Numbered from the stretch's first letter, positions 35,007 through 42,780 are shown. The stretch is DNA of 64,000 nucleotides from Methylophilus sp. DW102 (GCF_037076555.1 NZ_AP029023.1:1984001-2048000); one strand, 5' to 3'. Numbers and translations: made by a program. The notes: generated by a model not told the origin, from the sequence alone.

Positions 35007-35235
35007 ATGAAAGTTTTAGGAAAATTTTTAAATATCTCGCTGCTGATGTGGAGCATTTTTAGCGGTGCTAAAAGGCTTTGCCATCGTGCTGGGTACAAGT
35101 GTCTCAGTGCAAGGCAGCGAGTTCGGTTTATTAATCATATTAGCCAACGAGTTAGGCTTGATTATTACTTGGTTAGGGCTGTTTGCACTTAATAGCCAAG
35201 TGAACCAGCGCAATCAAAAGCACGCCATTGCGTAG
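35007..35235 (+). pseudogene. Frameshifted small membrane protein
   Basis: Coding sequence is visible in two frames. From ATG 35007 it reads MKVLGKFLNISLLM; from about 35047 the other frame reads CGAFLAVLKGFAIVLG then EFGLLIILANELGLIITWLG and stops at 35233-35235. Joined they make a two-helix protein of about 76 residues. A single indel near 35041-35050 would explain it. Alternatively the second frame is a real short gene starting at GTG 35065 behind GGAG. Confidence 0.5.
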
Positions 35236-35274
35236 TGTGCGAACAATCTTTTTAATATTAAAGGGGTTATTAAA

Positions 35275-35961
35275 ATGCGACTAATCACTCTGGTGATCAT
35301 TTCAAACATCTTGTTAAGCGGTTGTGCGATGACGCGTGATGGCGTTCAGCTTTCAGGCCCTTCGGGCTCTAAAAAAAGCATGGAGGAGATGAAAAGTAAA
35401 TTAGAGAGCAATGCCGCCAAGGCTGCCGCAGATCAATTAATGACTTCATCTGTCGAGTCTAGGCAAGGGGGCTCAATTGTTGTGGGCGAGTTAGGGCCTT
35501 ATAGAGCTATGGATGAGGCTGATCTTAAAAAAGAGTATAAGTCTTATGTGAAAATTGCCGAAACCTTTAATAAAGATAAAGCACCATCAATCTCAGAAGC
35601 GGACTACATTAAAACCTACAGTGGTTGGACCTCAGTGGAGGTTTGGTCGATTCCAGGCTTTTTGTGGCGCAGACAAAATGCCATGGTTCCGCGCGAATTA
35701 GCAACTTCACTCAACCATTCCTCTACCTGGGCTTCTAATGCGTATGGTGCAACAGACGACCTGGTCGGTTGTAAATCTAACAAGGATGGTGTTATTTCTG
35801 TAGTGCAACTGCTCTGTAAAGATGGTGATAAAGAGTGTTATAAGGCTTATCGGAGAGGCGTTTATGAAATTAACACGGGCAGAGAGCTATCTAATGACTT
35901 TAAGCTTAAAGACTCCAAAGTGAAAATTGACCCCGTAAGTTTCAAGCTATTGCAGGAGTGA
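35275..35961 (+). CDS. Unrecognised lipoprotein of the island
   Basis: A 228-residue protein with a lipoprotein signal, ISNILLSGC, with the lipidated Cys at residue 17. The mature part has Lys/Glu-rich helical sequence, then segments such as WTSVEVWSIPGFLWRRQNAM and cysteines in SVVQLLCKDGDKECYKAY. No family was recognised. It is the last of the same-strand island genes before the insertion elements. Confidence 0.72.
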   Translation: MRLITLVIISNILLSGCAMTRDGVQLSGPSGSKKSMEEMKSKLESNAAKAAADQLMTSSVESRQGGSIVVGELGPYRAMDEADLKKEYKSYVKIAETFNKDKAPSISEADYIKTYSGWTSVEVWSIPGFLWRRQNAMVPRELATSLNHSSTWASNAYGATDDLVGCKSNKDGVISVVQLLCKDGDKECYKAYRRGVYEINTGRELSNDFKLKDSKVKIDPVSFKLLQE

Positions 35962-35981
35962 TCAAGCGATTCATAAAGAGG

Positions 35982-36055
35982 TGGCCCCGTTTAATTGGAC
36001 AGAATGTTTGCTTTTTTAAGGGGAATACCTTGCGATTCTGTTTAAGCTGCCTTGG
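35982..36055 (-). mobile_element. IS3-family terminal remnant, left piece
   Basis: The sequence begins TGGCCCCGTTTAATTGGACA, a terminal inverted repeat starting with TG as in IS3-family elements. It continues into the stop region of an orfB fragment that resumes at 37386 after the IS256 insertion. The last 8 bases (36048-36055, TGCCTTGG) are the target duplication. Confidence 0.65.
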
Positions 36056-37385
36056 GAGGGTATAAATAATTTTGTGTAAACGGTCATTTTGCAGGAAACT
36101 GCGAACGTACTTTTGGAGTAGAAATGACCGTATCAAAATCCCTACCCAACGATCTGATTGATGGATTGTTGGCCAACTATGAAAAGCCTGAAGATTTAAT
36201 TGGTGAGAATGGACTGCTCAAGCAATTAACCAAAGCGCTGGTTGAACGTGCTCTTGAAGCAGAAATGGCCGAACATCTTGGCCACGATAAACATGAGCCA
36301 GTGAAGAATGCCACTGGCAACACCCGTAATGGTAAAAGCCGTAAAACCCTCAAAGGTGATTTTGGCGAACTACCGATTGAAATCCCCCGAGACCGCGCAG
36401 GCAGCTTCGAGCCACAACTGATTCCCAAACATCAAACCCGCTGGACGGGTTTTGATGACAAGATTATCTCCCTGTACGCCAGAGGTATGACAGTACGTGA
36501 GATTCAACAGCACTTATCCGAAATGTACGGCACAGAGATTTCACCGACGTTAATCTCCAATGTCACTGATGCGGTGATGGATGAAGTGAAGCTGTGGCAG
36601 TCTCGCCCACTCGACAGTATCTACCCCATCGTCTACCTAGATTGCATCCATGTCAAAGTCAGAGATGCAGGTAGTGTGCGTGCTAAAGCGGTGTACCTTG
36701 CCATCGGCGTTAACATGGAAGGTCACAAGGAAGTCATGGGCTTATGGATCGCCCAGACTGAAGGGGCCAAGTTCTGGCTGGCCGTAGTCACCGAACTCAA
36801 GAACCGTGGCGTACAAGACATCTTCATTGCCTGCGTGGATGGGTTAACGGGTTTCCCGGAAGCGATTGAAACTGTCTACCCACAAGCCACTGTCCAGCTT
36901 TGTATCGTCCACATGGTGCGCAATAGCCTGAACTATGTGGGCTGGAACAAACGTAAAGCGGTTGCGGCTGACCTCAAGCTGATTTACAGCTCTGCCACAC
37001 TGGCTGAAGCTGAAATGGCACTGCTGGACTTTGAACATCAGTGGGGTGATGCCTATCCCTTGATCGCCAAATCCTGGCGAAATAACTGGCAGCGTATCAT
37101 CCCGTTCTTTGACTATCCACCAGAAATCAGGCGAGTGATTTACACCACCAATGCCATTGAGTCTGTGAACATGAGTCTACGTAAAATCACCAAGAATCGA
37201 GGCTCGTTTCCGAATGATGAATCACTGATTAAATTGTTCTATTTGGCCTTGCAGAACATCAGTGAAAAGTGGTCTATGCCACTGCGAGATTGGAAACCTG
37301 CGCTAAACAGGTTTACCATACAGTTCGAGGACAGAATGCCTCGGCAGTAATCAACCGCCGTTTACACAAAATTCAGGACACCCTC
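36056..37385 (+). mobile_element. IS256-family insertion sequence, complete, with 8-bp target duplication
   Basis: Terminal inverted repeats of 28 bp (36056-36083 and 37358-37385) match at 23 positions, with an identical inner block AATTTTGTGTAAACGG. The direct repeat TGCCTTGG occurs at 36048-36055 and 37386-37393. The intact transposase, matching ends and perfect duplication suggest a recent insertion into an IS3 remnant. Confidence 0.92.
36124..37350 (+). CDS. IS256-family (mutator type) transposase
   Basis: A 408-residue DDE transposase. The acidic motifs lie in the family's landmarks: YLDCIHVKVRDAG (first Asp), CVDGLTGFPEAI (second Asp) and TTNAIESVN (Glu). The N-terminal signature ALEAEMAEHLGHDKHEP is also typical. 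The gene fills the element and has no visible damage, so it is likely active. Confidence 0.95.
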   Translation: MTVSKSLPNDLIDGLLANYEKPEDLIGENGLLKQLTKALVERALEAEMAEHLGHDKHEPVKNATGNTRNGKSRKTLKGDFGELPIEIPRDRAGSFEPQLIPKHQTRWTGFDDKIISLYARGMTVREIQQHLSEMYGTEISPTLISNVTDAVMDEVKLWQSRPLDSIYPIVYLDCIHVKVRDAGSVRAKAVYLAIGVNMEGHKEVMGLWIAQTEGAKFWLAVVTELKNRGVQDIFIACVDGLTGFPEAIETVYPQATVQLCIVHMVRNSLNYVGWNKRKAVAADLKLIYSSATLAEAEMALLDFEHQWGDAYPLIAKSWRNNWQRIIPFFDYPPEIRRVIYTTNAIESVNMSLRKITKNRGSFPNDESLIKLFYLALQNISEKWSMPLRDWKPALNRFTIQFEDRMPRQ

Positions 37386-37531
37386 TGCCTTGGGTGTTGC
37401 GGGCAGGTGTTTAAAGTAAAACTCATCAGGCGTCAGCCTGTCAAGCGAACTGTGCGGGCGGTCGCGGTTGTATTTTGAGATGTATCTTTCCAATCCTTGT
37501 TTCGCAGCCGTCACGCTGGCGTAAGCATGCA
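37386..37531 (-). pseudogene. IS3-family orfB 3' remnant
   Basis: The minus strand reads AYASVTAAKQGLERYISKYN then RDRPHSSLDRLTPDEFYF and LPATPK, the conserved C-terminus of IS3-type integrase-like transposases. Before the IS256 insertion it ended AA-stop across the TGCCTTGG target. The upstream part is cut exactly at the left REP sequence (37532). Confidence 0.8.
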
Positions 37532-37568
37532 GCCCGCGTAGGGCGGACTCGTTTACAGTCCGCCGTAT
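37532..37568 (+). repeat. REP sequence, left of the RAYT gene
   Basis: A 37-bp imperfect palindrome with stem GGCGGACT / AGTCCGCC and a GTAG tetranucleotide (37538-37541) at the 5' foot. The same sequence occurs inverted at 38145-38181 with 2 mismatches. Confidence 0.85.
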
Positions 37569-37596
37569 GAAAACGATGCACCAATAACCTAAACCT

Positions 37597-38124
37597 ATGG
37601 ACTACCGTCGCGCATGGCACAAAGGAGGCACATATTTTTTCACTGTGAATTGCTTGCAGCGTAAAAATAATGATTGTTTAGTGCGGAATATTGATTTGTT
37701 GCGAGACGTAATTGCAAAGGTAAAAAAATCACATCCATTTACGATTCATGCATGGGTAGTGTTGCCAGAACACATGCATTGTGTGATTGAGCTACCTGAA
37801 GGCGATGCCGATTTTGCAACTAGGTGGATGTTGATAAAAATGCTTTTTTCAAAGGGCATACCAAAAAGTGAAAGACGTTCAGACACGCGAATCGAAAGGG
37901 GTGAGCGTGGCATTTGGCAAAGGCGCTATTGGGAGCACTTAATTCGAGACGAGCGGGATTATCAGGCGCATGTGGATTATGTGCATATCAACCTTGTGAA
38001 GCATGGCTTGGTTAAGTCTGTTAAATATTGGCCTTACTCAACGTTTCATAAAATGGTGGAACAAGGCGTTTATGCGCAAGATTGGGGTGGTGGCATGGAA
38101 GGGAGCTTGAGTTATGAAGATTGA
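37597..38124 (+). CDS. REP-associated tyrosine transposase (RAYT, Y1/HUH family)
   Basis: A 175-residue IS200/IS605-like enzyme. The HUH motif is H59-M-H61 in VVLPEHMHCVIELP, and the likely catalytic tyrosine is Tyr128 in DYVHINLVKHGLV. RAYT proteins bind and cleave REP sequences at GTAG/CTGG-type sites and are thought to spread them. Two inverted REPs flank the gene 29 and 20 bp away. It sits at the junction of two truncated IS3 genes and appears intact. Confidence 0.93.
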   Translation: MDYRRAWHKGGTYFFTVNCLQRKNNDCLVRNIDLLRDVIAKVKKSHPFTIHAWVVLPEHMHCVIELPEGDADFATRWMLIKMLFSKGIPKSERRSDTRIERGERGIWQRRYWEHLIRDERDYQAHVDYVHINLVKHGLVKSVKYWPYSTFHKMVEQGVYAQDWGGGMEGSLSYED

Positions 38125-38144
38125 TAGGTTATTGGAAAGAAAAC

Positions 38145-38181
38145 ATACGGCGGACTGCAAGCGAGTCCGCCCTACGCGGGC
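38145..38181 (-). repeat. REP sequence, right of the RAYT gene
   Basis: The inverted copy of the left REP, 35 of 37 positions identical. It abuts the IS3 orfB fragment at 38181, with no spacer. Confidence 0.85.
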
Positions 38182-38356
38182 TGGAAATTGCCACCTTGGA
38201 ATGGGTGACTTGGTATAACCACCATCGTCTCCTCAGTTCAATCGGCTATTGTCCACCACCGGCAGAAGCTGAGGCAAACTATTACCAGCAACTGACAACT
38301 CAGTCAGAAGCTGATTAACTTAGGCAAACATGCCTCCTCGAAAACCGGGGCGATTC
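38181..38356 (+). pseudogene. Second IS3-family orfB 3' remnant with terminal repeat
   Basis: LEIATLEWVTWYNHHRLLSS then IGYCPPPAEAEANYYQQ is the C-terminus of an IS3-group transposase, different from the one at 37386-37531; the stop is at 38316-38318. A CCTCCTCGAAAACCGGGGCGATTCA-like terminal repeat follows at 38332-38356 (positions given because it is over 20 bp). The 5' portion is missing and starts at the right REP. Confidence 0.8.
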
Positions 38357-38427
38357 AGAGTGAGGATGATCTGGATGAGGTGAATCAATGGTTGAGGTTG
38401 GAGTGACTAGAAATTAAAAATTGAAAT

Positions 38428-38478
38428 GGTCAGCCCAAGTGAGAATGAGTGGTCAGTCTTAATGCAATTCAGTGGTCA
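38428..38478. repeat. IS21-type terminal repeats, opposite end
   Basis: GGTCA occurs at 38428, 38451 and 38474 (23-bp period), the inverse orientation of the TGACC repeats at 32.47 kb. The 31-bp block at 38448-38478 matches the reverse complement of 32468-32497 over most positions. No istA or istB is adjacent. Confidence 0.62.
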
Positions 38479-38608
38479 ACTGCGTGAGAATACTCATCAT
38501 TCGAGCTGACACTAGAAAACTGCCAATTCTGTCAGCATTTTGTTGATCACAGCTTGGCTGCTACGCTTAAACTAATGGGCTCTTGCCCTCCCCTGAATAA
38601 ACACACCC

Positions 38609-38631
38609 GCCCTGCCTTGCAGGGCTTTTTC
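38609..38631 (+). terminator. Terminator upstream of the ars operon
   Basis: The stem GCCCTG / CAGGGC (38609-38614, 38620-38625) is followed by TTTTTC. It would stop transcripts coming out of the IS3/RAYT region before arsR. Confidence 0.7.
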
Positions 38632-38678
38632 TTCGATGCAATCCCTGCTGTATTTTTTCAGCAGGCTCAGCACTTGAT

Positions 38679-38702
38679 ATATTTCCATATTTATGGAAAT
38701 AT
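38679..38702 (+). promoter_or_regulatory. Inverted repeat upstream of arsR, probable ArsR operator
   Basis: ATATTTCCATA and TATGGAAATAT form a perfect 11-bp inverted repeat with a 2-bp centre, ending 7 bp before the arsR start. Palindromes at this place in ArsR-family promoters are normally the repressor's binding site. Confidence 0.65.
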
Positions 38703-38708
38703 AGAAAC

Positions 38709-39047
38709 ATGAATAAAGAACAAGCGCTCATTGCACTGTCTGCCATTGCCCAATCAGCACGACTGGACATTTTTAGATGCCTGGTCCAGGCAGGGCCGGA
38801 AGGCCTGGCGGCCGGCGCGTTGTCAGACTTATTACAGGTTGCGAACAGCACGCTGTCTTTTCATTTGAAGGCGTTGACCCATGCCAACCTGATTTGCGCC
38901 CGCCAGGAAAGCCGTTTTATTTATTACACGGCCAACTATGCACAGATGAATGGCTTGCTGGCTTATCTCACCGAAAACTGCTGTGGCGGCGATAGCACCT
39001 GTTGCCCTGAGCTGCAATGTTTACCAACCTCCAAGGAAACCCAATGA
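38709..39047 (+). CDS. arsR: ArsR family arsenic-responsive repressor
   Basis: A 112-residue winged-helix repressor with recognition helix LQVANSTLSFHLKALTHA. The arsenic site is not the classical ELCVCDL but C-terminal: Cys91, Cys92 and Cys98 in NCCGGDSTCC have the same spacing as the three-cysteine site of the Acidithiobacillus ferrooxidans type. Binding of As(III) would release the repressor from DNA. It overlaps arsI by 4 bp (ATGA). Confidence 0.93.
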   Translation: MNKEQALIALSAIAQSARLDIFRCLVQAGPEGLAAGALSDLLQVANSTLSFHLKALTHANLICARQESRFIYYTANYAQMNGLLAYLTENCCGGDSTCCPELQCLPTSKETQ

Positions 39048-39502
39048 AACGTATGCACCTGCATATCCGCGTGACCGATCTGCCACAGAGCATCCGCTTT
39101 TATTCGACGCTATTTGGGATTGGTCCTAGCGTTGAAAAGGCTGACTATGCTAAATGGATGCTTGAAGATCCGCGCGTGAATTTTGCCATCAGTGCCCGCG
39201 GCCAGGCGCCGGGGCTGGATCACGTTGGCATACAAGTAGAAACCGCCAATGAACTGGAAGTGATTCAGGCACGATTGCAAGCGGCAGACATGGCGGTGTT
39301 ATCACAAACCGACACCACTTGTTGTTATGCCAAATCGGATAAACATTGGGTGCAGGACCCCTCTGGCCTGGCCTGGGAAAGCTATCTGACGCTGGAAAGT
39401 GCACCTACGTTTAACGATGCAGGGAAAACAACTGCTTCAGCCCCCTGCTGCACCCCGATGGCACAGCCAGTCAGTATTCAAATCAAAAAGAAGGATGTTT
39501 AA
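39044..39502 (+). CDS. arsI: ArsI/CadI family metalloenzyme (organoarsenical C-As lyase type)
   Basis: A 152-residue type-I extradiol-dioxygenase-fold protein. The start at 39044 (ATGA overlap with arsR) gives MKRMHLHIRVTD. The family fingerprint TTCCYAKSDKHWVQDPSG holds the vicinal Cys93-Cys94 that bind the trivalent arsenical; metal ligands are expected at His5 or His7, His60 and Glu112. ArsI cleaves the C-As bond of methyl- and phenyl-arsenicals using Fe(II) and oxygen. A CC pair near the C-terminus (SAPCCTPM) is extra. Cadmium-induced CadI proteins are close relatives, so substrate is inferred from the operon. Confidence 0.87.
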   Translation: MKRMHLHIRVTDLPQSIRFYSTLFGIGPSVEKADYAKWMLEDPRVNFAISARGQAPGLDHVGIQVETANELEVIQARLQAADMAVLSQTDTTCCYAKSDKHWVQDPSGLAWESYLTLESAPTFNDAGKTTASAPCCTPMAQPVSIQIKKKDV

Positions 39503-39506
39503 GCCG

Positions 39507-40547
39507 ATGACAAATCAAGCTTCAGGTATTGGAAATTTTGAGCGCCATCTTACCTGGTGGGTACTGGCGTGCATTATCACCGGCATCGCACTGGGCAAAC
39601 TTGCCCCAGATTTTTTTCAAGCGCTGGGAGCGTTGAAATGGGCAGAGGTGAACTTGCCCGTGGCCGCCCTGATCTGGCTCATGATTATCCCCATGCTGCT
39701 CAAGGTGGATTTTGGCGCCATGCGCGAGGTACTGGGGCATGCCAAGGGCATCACGGTCACCCTGGTGATTAACTGGCTGGTGAAGCCGTTTTCCATGGCC
39801 TTGCTCGCCTGGCTGTTCATTCGTCACCTGTTTGCCGACTGGTTACCCGCCCAGCAGATTGACAGTTATATTGCCGGGCTGATTTTACTGGCCGCCGCAC
39901 CCTGTACGGCCATGGTATTTGTCTGGAGCAATTTATGTCAGGGCGAGCCCAAATTCACCTTGTCGCAGGTGGCCATCAATGATGCCATCATGCTGATCGC
40001 GTTTGCCCCCCTGGTCGCACTCTTGCTGGGGCTATCCAGCATTATCATCCCCTGGCAAACCTTGCTGGTGTCAGTGAGCCTGTTTATCGTTGTGCCACTG
40101 ATATTGAGTCAACTGCTACGGCGTTGGCTGCTGGCAAAAGGGCCTCATCGATTCGCAGCCACCCTGCAAACCATCCAACCCTTTTCCATGTCAGCGTTAT
40201 TGTTGACGCTGGTGTTGCTGTTTGCTTTTCAAGGCGGGCAAATCCTGTCGCAACCTTTGGTGATTGCCTTGCTGGCGGTGCCGATTTTGATCCAGGTCTA
40301 TTTCAACGCCCTGCTGGCGTACTGGCTGAATAAACAATTCAAGGTCGCCCATTGTGTGGCGGGCCCCTCTGCACTGATTGGCGCGTCTAACTTTTTTGAA
40401 CTTGCTGTGGCGACAGCGATTGCTTTGTTCGGGTTTGACTCGGGCGCCGCACTTGCAACAGTGGTCGGTGTGTTGATAGAAGTGCCAGTCATGCTGTCTA
40501 TCGTCGCCATCGTGAACCGTTCCAAACATTGGTATGAAAGTGTGTAA
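39507..40547 (+). CDS. acr3: ACR3 family arsenite efflux transporter
   Basis: A 346-residue membrane protein with ten expected helices. Characteristic features are LPVAALIWLMIIPMLLKVDF, the conserved cysteine in AAAPCTAMVFVWSN (required for arsenite transport in ACR3) and PSALIGASNFFELAVATAI. The start is ATG 39507, or ATG 39495 closer to the AAGAAGG site. It extrudes As(III) using the proton-motive force, including arsenite made by ArsC or released by ArsI. Confidence 0.94.
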   Translation: MTNQASGIGNFERHLTWWVLACIITGIALGKLAPDFFQALGALKWAEVNLPVAALIWLMIIPMLLKVDFGAMREVLGHAKGITVTLVINWLVKPFSMALLAWLFIRHLFADWLPAQQIDSYIAGLILLAAAPCTAMVFVWSNLCQGEPKFTLSQVAINDAIMLIAFAPLVALLLGLSSIIIPWQTLLVSVSLFIVVPLILSQLLRRWLLAKGPHRFAATLQTIQPFSMSALLLTLVLLFAFQGGQILSQPLVIALLAVPILIQVYFNALLAYWLNKQFKVAHCVAGPSALIGASNFFELAVATAIALFGFDSGAALATVVGVLIEVPVMLSIVAIVNRSKHWYESV

Positions 40548-40548
40548 T

Positions 40549-41022
40549 ATGCGCATCCTGTTTTTATGTACCGGCAACTCCTGCCGCTCCATCATTGCCG
40601 AAGCCACCTTTAATCACCTTGCGCCGGCAGGCATGCGGGCACAAAGTGCCGGCAGCCATCCTACGGGTGAGGTGCATCCTCGCTCAATTGCCCTGCTGCA
40701 GGCCAAAGGCATTGCCACAACAGGCTATTTCAGCAAGTCCTGGGACGAGATTGGGGAAACACCTGACATTGTCGTCACCGTCTGCAGCAACGCAGCCGGT
40801 GAAACCTGCCCTGCCTATCTAGGCAATGTGCTTCGTGCACATTGGGGGGTGGATGATCCAGCCAAGGCGACTGGCACCGAGGCTGAGATTGCGGCCAGCT
40901 TTGAGCAAGCCTACCGGATTCTGCGCACGCGTATTGAAGCCTTCCTCAAGTTGGAAAGCACAATATATCAGGACAGAGTAGCGCTACAGGCCGTCTTGCA
41001 GCAGATAGGTCAATTCAGTTAA
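40549..41022 (+). CDS. arsC: Arsenate reductase, low-molecular-weight phosphatase type
   Basis: A 157-residue protein with the LMW-PTP P-loop CTGNSCRS near the N-terminus and the general-acid region VDDPAKATG. It is the thioredoxin-coupled type with extra cysteines (TVCSNAAGETCP). It reduces arsenate to arsenite for export by ACR3. The start ATG 40549 lies one base after the acr3 stop; an alternative start at 40534 would overlap it. Confidence 0.92.
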   Translation: MRILFLCTGNSCRSIIAEATFNHLAPAGMRAQSAGSHPTGEVHPRSIALLQAKGIATTGYFSKSWDEIGETPDIVVTVCSNAAGETCPAYLGNVLRAHWGVDDPAKATGTEAEIAASFEQAYRILRTRIEAFLKLESTIYQDRVALQAVLQQIGQFS

Positions 41023-41048
41023 GAAGCGCGTATGCTAGGTGGCAGCGC

Positions 41049-41285
41049 TTAGAAAGGTTTACGCGGCTCAAGGTGGCGGAAAATAATCCGGCCTTTGTCC
41101 ATGTCATAAGGGGACATTTCAATGGTGATTTTATCGCCAGCCAAAATACGGATTTTGTGTTTGCGCATTTTGCCGCCGGTATAAGCGATCAACTCGTGAC
41201 CATTATCCAGCTTCACCCGATAACGGGCATCAGGCAAAATTTCCGTCACTGCACCCTGCATTTCGATTAATTCTTCTTTAGCCAT
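41049..41285 (-). CDS. infA: Translation initiation factor IF-1
   Basis: A 78-residue OB-fold protein with the IF-1 signature [20 protein letters not shown] ... [24 protein letters not shown]; the C-terminal tail EPRKPF is slightly longer than the common 72-residue form. Betaproteobacteria often have a second infA outside the ribosomal protein operon. AGGGGGAT gives the ribosome site. It lies downstream of a cold-shock protein gene behind a terminator, which suggests cold-induced readthrough. Confidence 0.95.
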   Translation of the reverse strand: MAKEELIEMQGAVTEILPDARYRVKLDNGHELIAYTGGKMRKHKIRILAGDKITIEMSPYDMDKGRIIFRHLEPRKPF

Positions 41286-41318
41286 CGCTATCCCCCTAAA
41301 AAGTAAGTCGTTTCAAAA

Positions 41319-41347
41319 TAAAAAAGCCCGGAAACTCCGGGCTTTTC
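41319..41347 (-). terminator. Terminator between csp and infA
   Basis: GCCCGGA / TCCGGGC with a short loop (41326-41342) is flanked by A- and T-runs. It can end the csp transcript or attenuate readthrough into infA, for which only about 35 bp of own leader remains. Confidence 0.82.
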
Positions 41348-41386
41348 TCGGAGGCTGCATACACAGCCTTGCCGAAAACCATTGAA

Positions 41387-41593
41387 TTACTCAATGATTT
41401 GAATGTTTGCCGCTTGTTTGCCTTTAGGGCCTGTTGCCACTTCAAAGCTCACGCGTTGGTTTTCTTTGAGTGTTTTGAAGCCAGCAGATTGAATTGCAGA
41501 GAAGTGCGCGAACAAATCTTCGCCGCCGTTATCCGGAGTAATAAAACCAAAACCTTTAGAGTCGTTAAACCATTTAACAGAACCTGTCACCAT
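41387..41593 (-). CDS. Cold-shock protein (CspA family)
   Basis: A 68-residue nucleic-acid-binding protein with RNP1 KGFGFITP and RNP2 LFAHFSAI, and the start [17 protein letters not shown]. It chaperones RNA at low temperature or in rapid growth. About 260 bp without a gene lie upstream (41594-41852), room for the long 5' leader that is common in csp genes, but no specific element could be assigned. Confidence 0.95.
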   Translation of the reverse strand: MVTGSVKWFNDSKGFGFITPDNGGEDLFAHFSAIQSAGFKTLKENQRVSFEVATGPKGKQAANIQIIE

Positions 41594-41852
41594 AATAAAT
41601 CCTTGTACAAAAAATAAAAATGCGGGCGGTTGCCCATTAAAACGAGGATCAAGATGGCGAGAAGTAACGATAGAACCAAAAGATAGAACCGGGGAACAAC
41701 AACACTACTTGAACTTCGTGAGTTGGTACTATGCACGTAATATCAAATATTAGCAACAAGTATTTGACAAATTGAAAGATGCCGCGACAATCTTCGTCAA
41801 AAACAGCATATTGCCTTGATCAAGGCTCAGGCTTGGCGTGCCGCATTGGGCC

Positions 41853-42779
41853 TCATTCCCAAGACTGCGGGATCGCGCTCACCAGATAATCCATAAATGC
41901 GCGTACCTTGTTGGTCATGGCGTACTTGTCGCGATAACAGGCATAAAACTCTAAGGGGACGCTCTCGGCTGCCATCGCCTCCGGCTGTTGGGCGGAAGGC
42001 TGAAACAGCGGGATCAGCGTTCCCTTTTTAATCGCGTGATTGACGACGAATGCGGCCAGGCGCGCAATTCCCGCCCCCGCCAAAGCAAGTTGAAAAATGG
42101 AGTCGATATCATTGCAAACGATGCTAGGGATGATTTCAGGCTCGTATAACATGCCATTGCGGTTAAAACTCCAGTTCAACAAGCGTCCATCCACCGGGAT
42201 GCGGAACAACAGGCAATCATGTTGCGATAAGTCTTCTGGGGTCTGAGGCAGGCCTTTGCGTTGCAGATAGTCCGGTGCAGCACAAAACAGTACGGGGACG
42301 GTCGCGATTTTCCTGGCAATCAGTCCTGGCTCTAGCTGCTGTTTGAAACGGATGCTGATATCGATATCCTCTGCCACATGATCCAGGCTACGATCAGACA
42401 GAATCAGCTCCAGAGACACTTGCGGGAAACGGCGGCTAAATGCCGGGATCAACGGCATTAAGACATGACGGCCAAAAGCCACCGAGGAACCAATCCGTAA
42501 GCGCCCCTGCGGTTGCCCGTGAAACTCGGTAATGGCCGATTGTGCCCTGGCCAGCACGTCTACCAGATGCTGGACCTCTGCATAATAAAGCGCACCACTT
42601 TCTGTCAGCGCCAGCTTGCGCGTGGTTCGCATCAACAAGCGCGTCCCCAATGACTTTTCCAGCCGCTGGATATTCTGGCTGGCCGCTGCCGCTGTAATGC
42701 CTTGCAAACGCGCACCCGCCGCAATACTGCCGGCCTGTACCGCTTTTACAAAGCTTTCTATGCTTCTTAAGGTATCCAT
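41853..42779 (-). CDS. LysR family transcriptional regulator
   Basis: A 308-residue regulator with the LysR helix-turn-helix (SIAAGARLQGITAAAASQNIQRLEKSLGTRLLMRTTRKLALTESG) and a substrate-binding-like effector domain. It is divergent from a DUF2798 gene, and a perfect inverted repeat lies right at its start codon. The effector is unknown. Confidence 0.92.
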   Translation of the reverse strand: MDTLRSIESFVKAVQAGSIAAGARLQGITAAAASQNIQRLEKSLGTRLLMRTTRKLALTESGALYYAEVQHLVDVLARAQSAITEFHGQPQGRLRIGSSVAFGRHVLMPLIPAFSRRFPQVSLELILSDRSLDHVAEDIDISIRFKQQLEPGLIARKIATVPVLFCAAPDYLQRKGLPQTPEDLSQHDCLLFRIPVDGRLLNWSFNRNGMLYEPEIIPSIVCNDIDSIFQLALAGAGIARLAAFVVNHAIKKGTLIPLFQPSAQQPEAMAAESVPLEFYACYRDKYAMTNKVRAFMDYLVSAIPQSWE

Positions 42780-42780
42780 A

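Noticed and set aside
33123..35961. Toxin-antitoxin or phage morphogenesis module
   Set aside because: No toxin, antitoxin or phage protein motif could be recognised, so no function is assigned.
38645..38665. CCTGCTG / CAGCAGG hairpin before arsR as a terminator
   Set aside because: The loop holds the T-run and none follows the stem, so it is unlikely to terminate. A better terminator lies 15 bp upstream.
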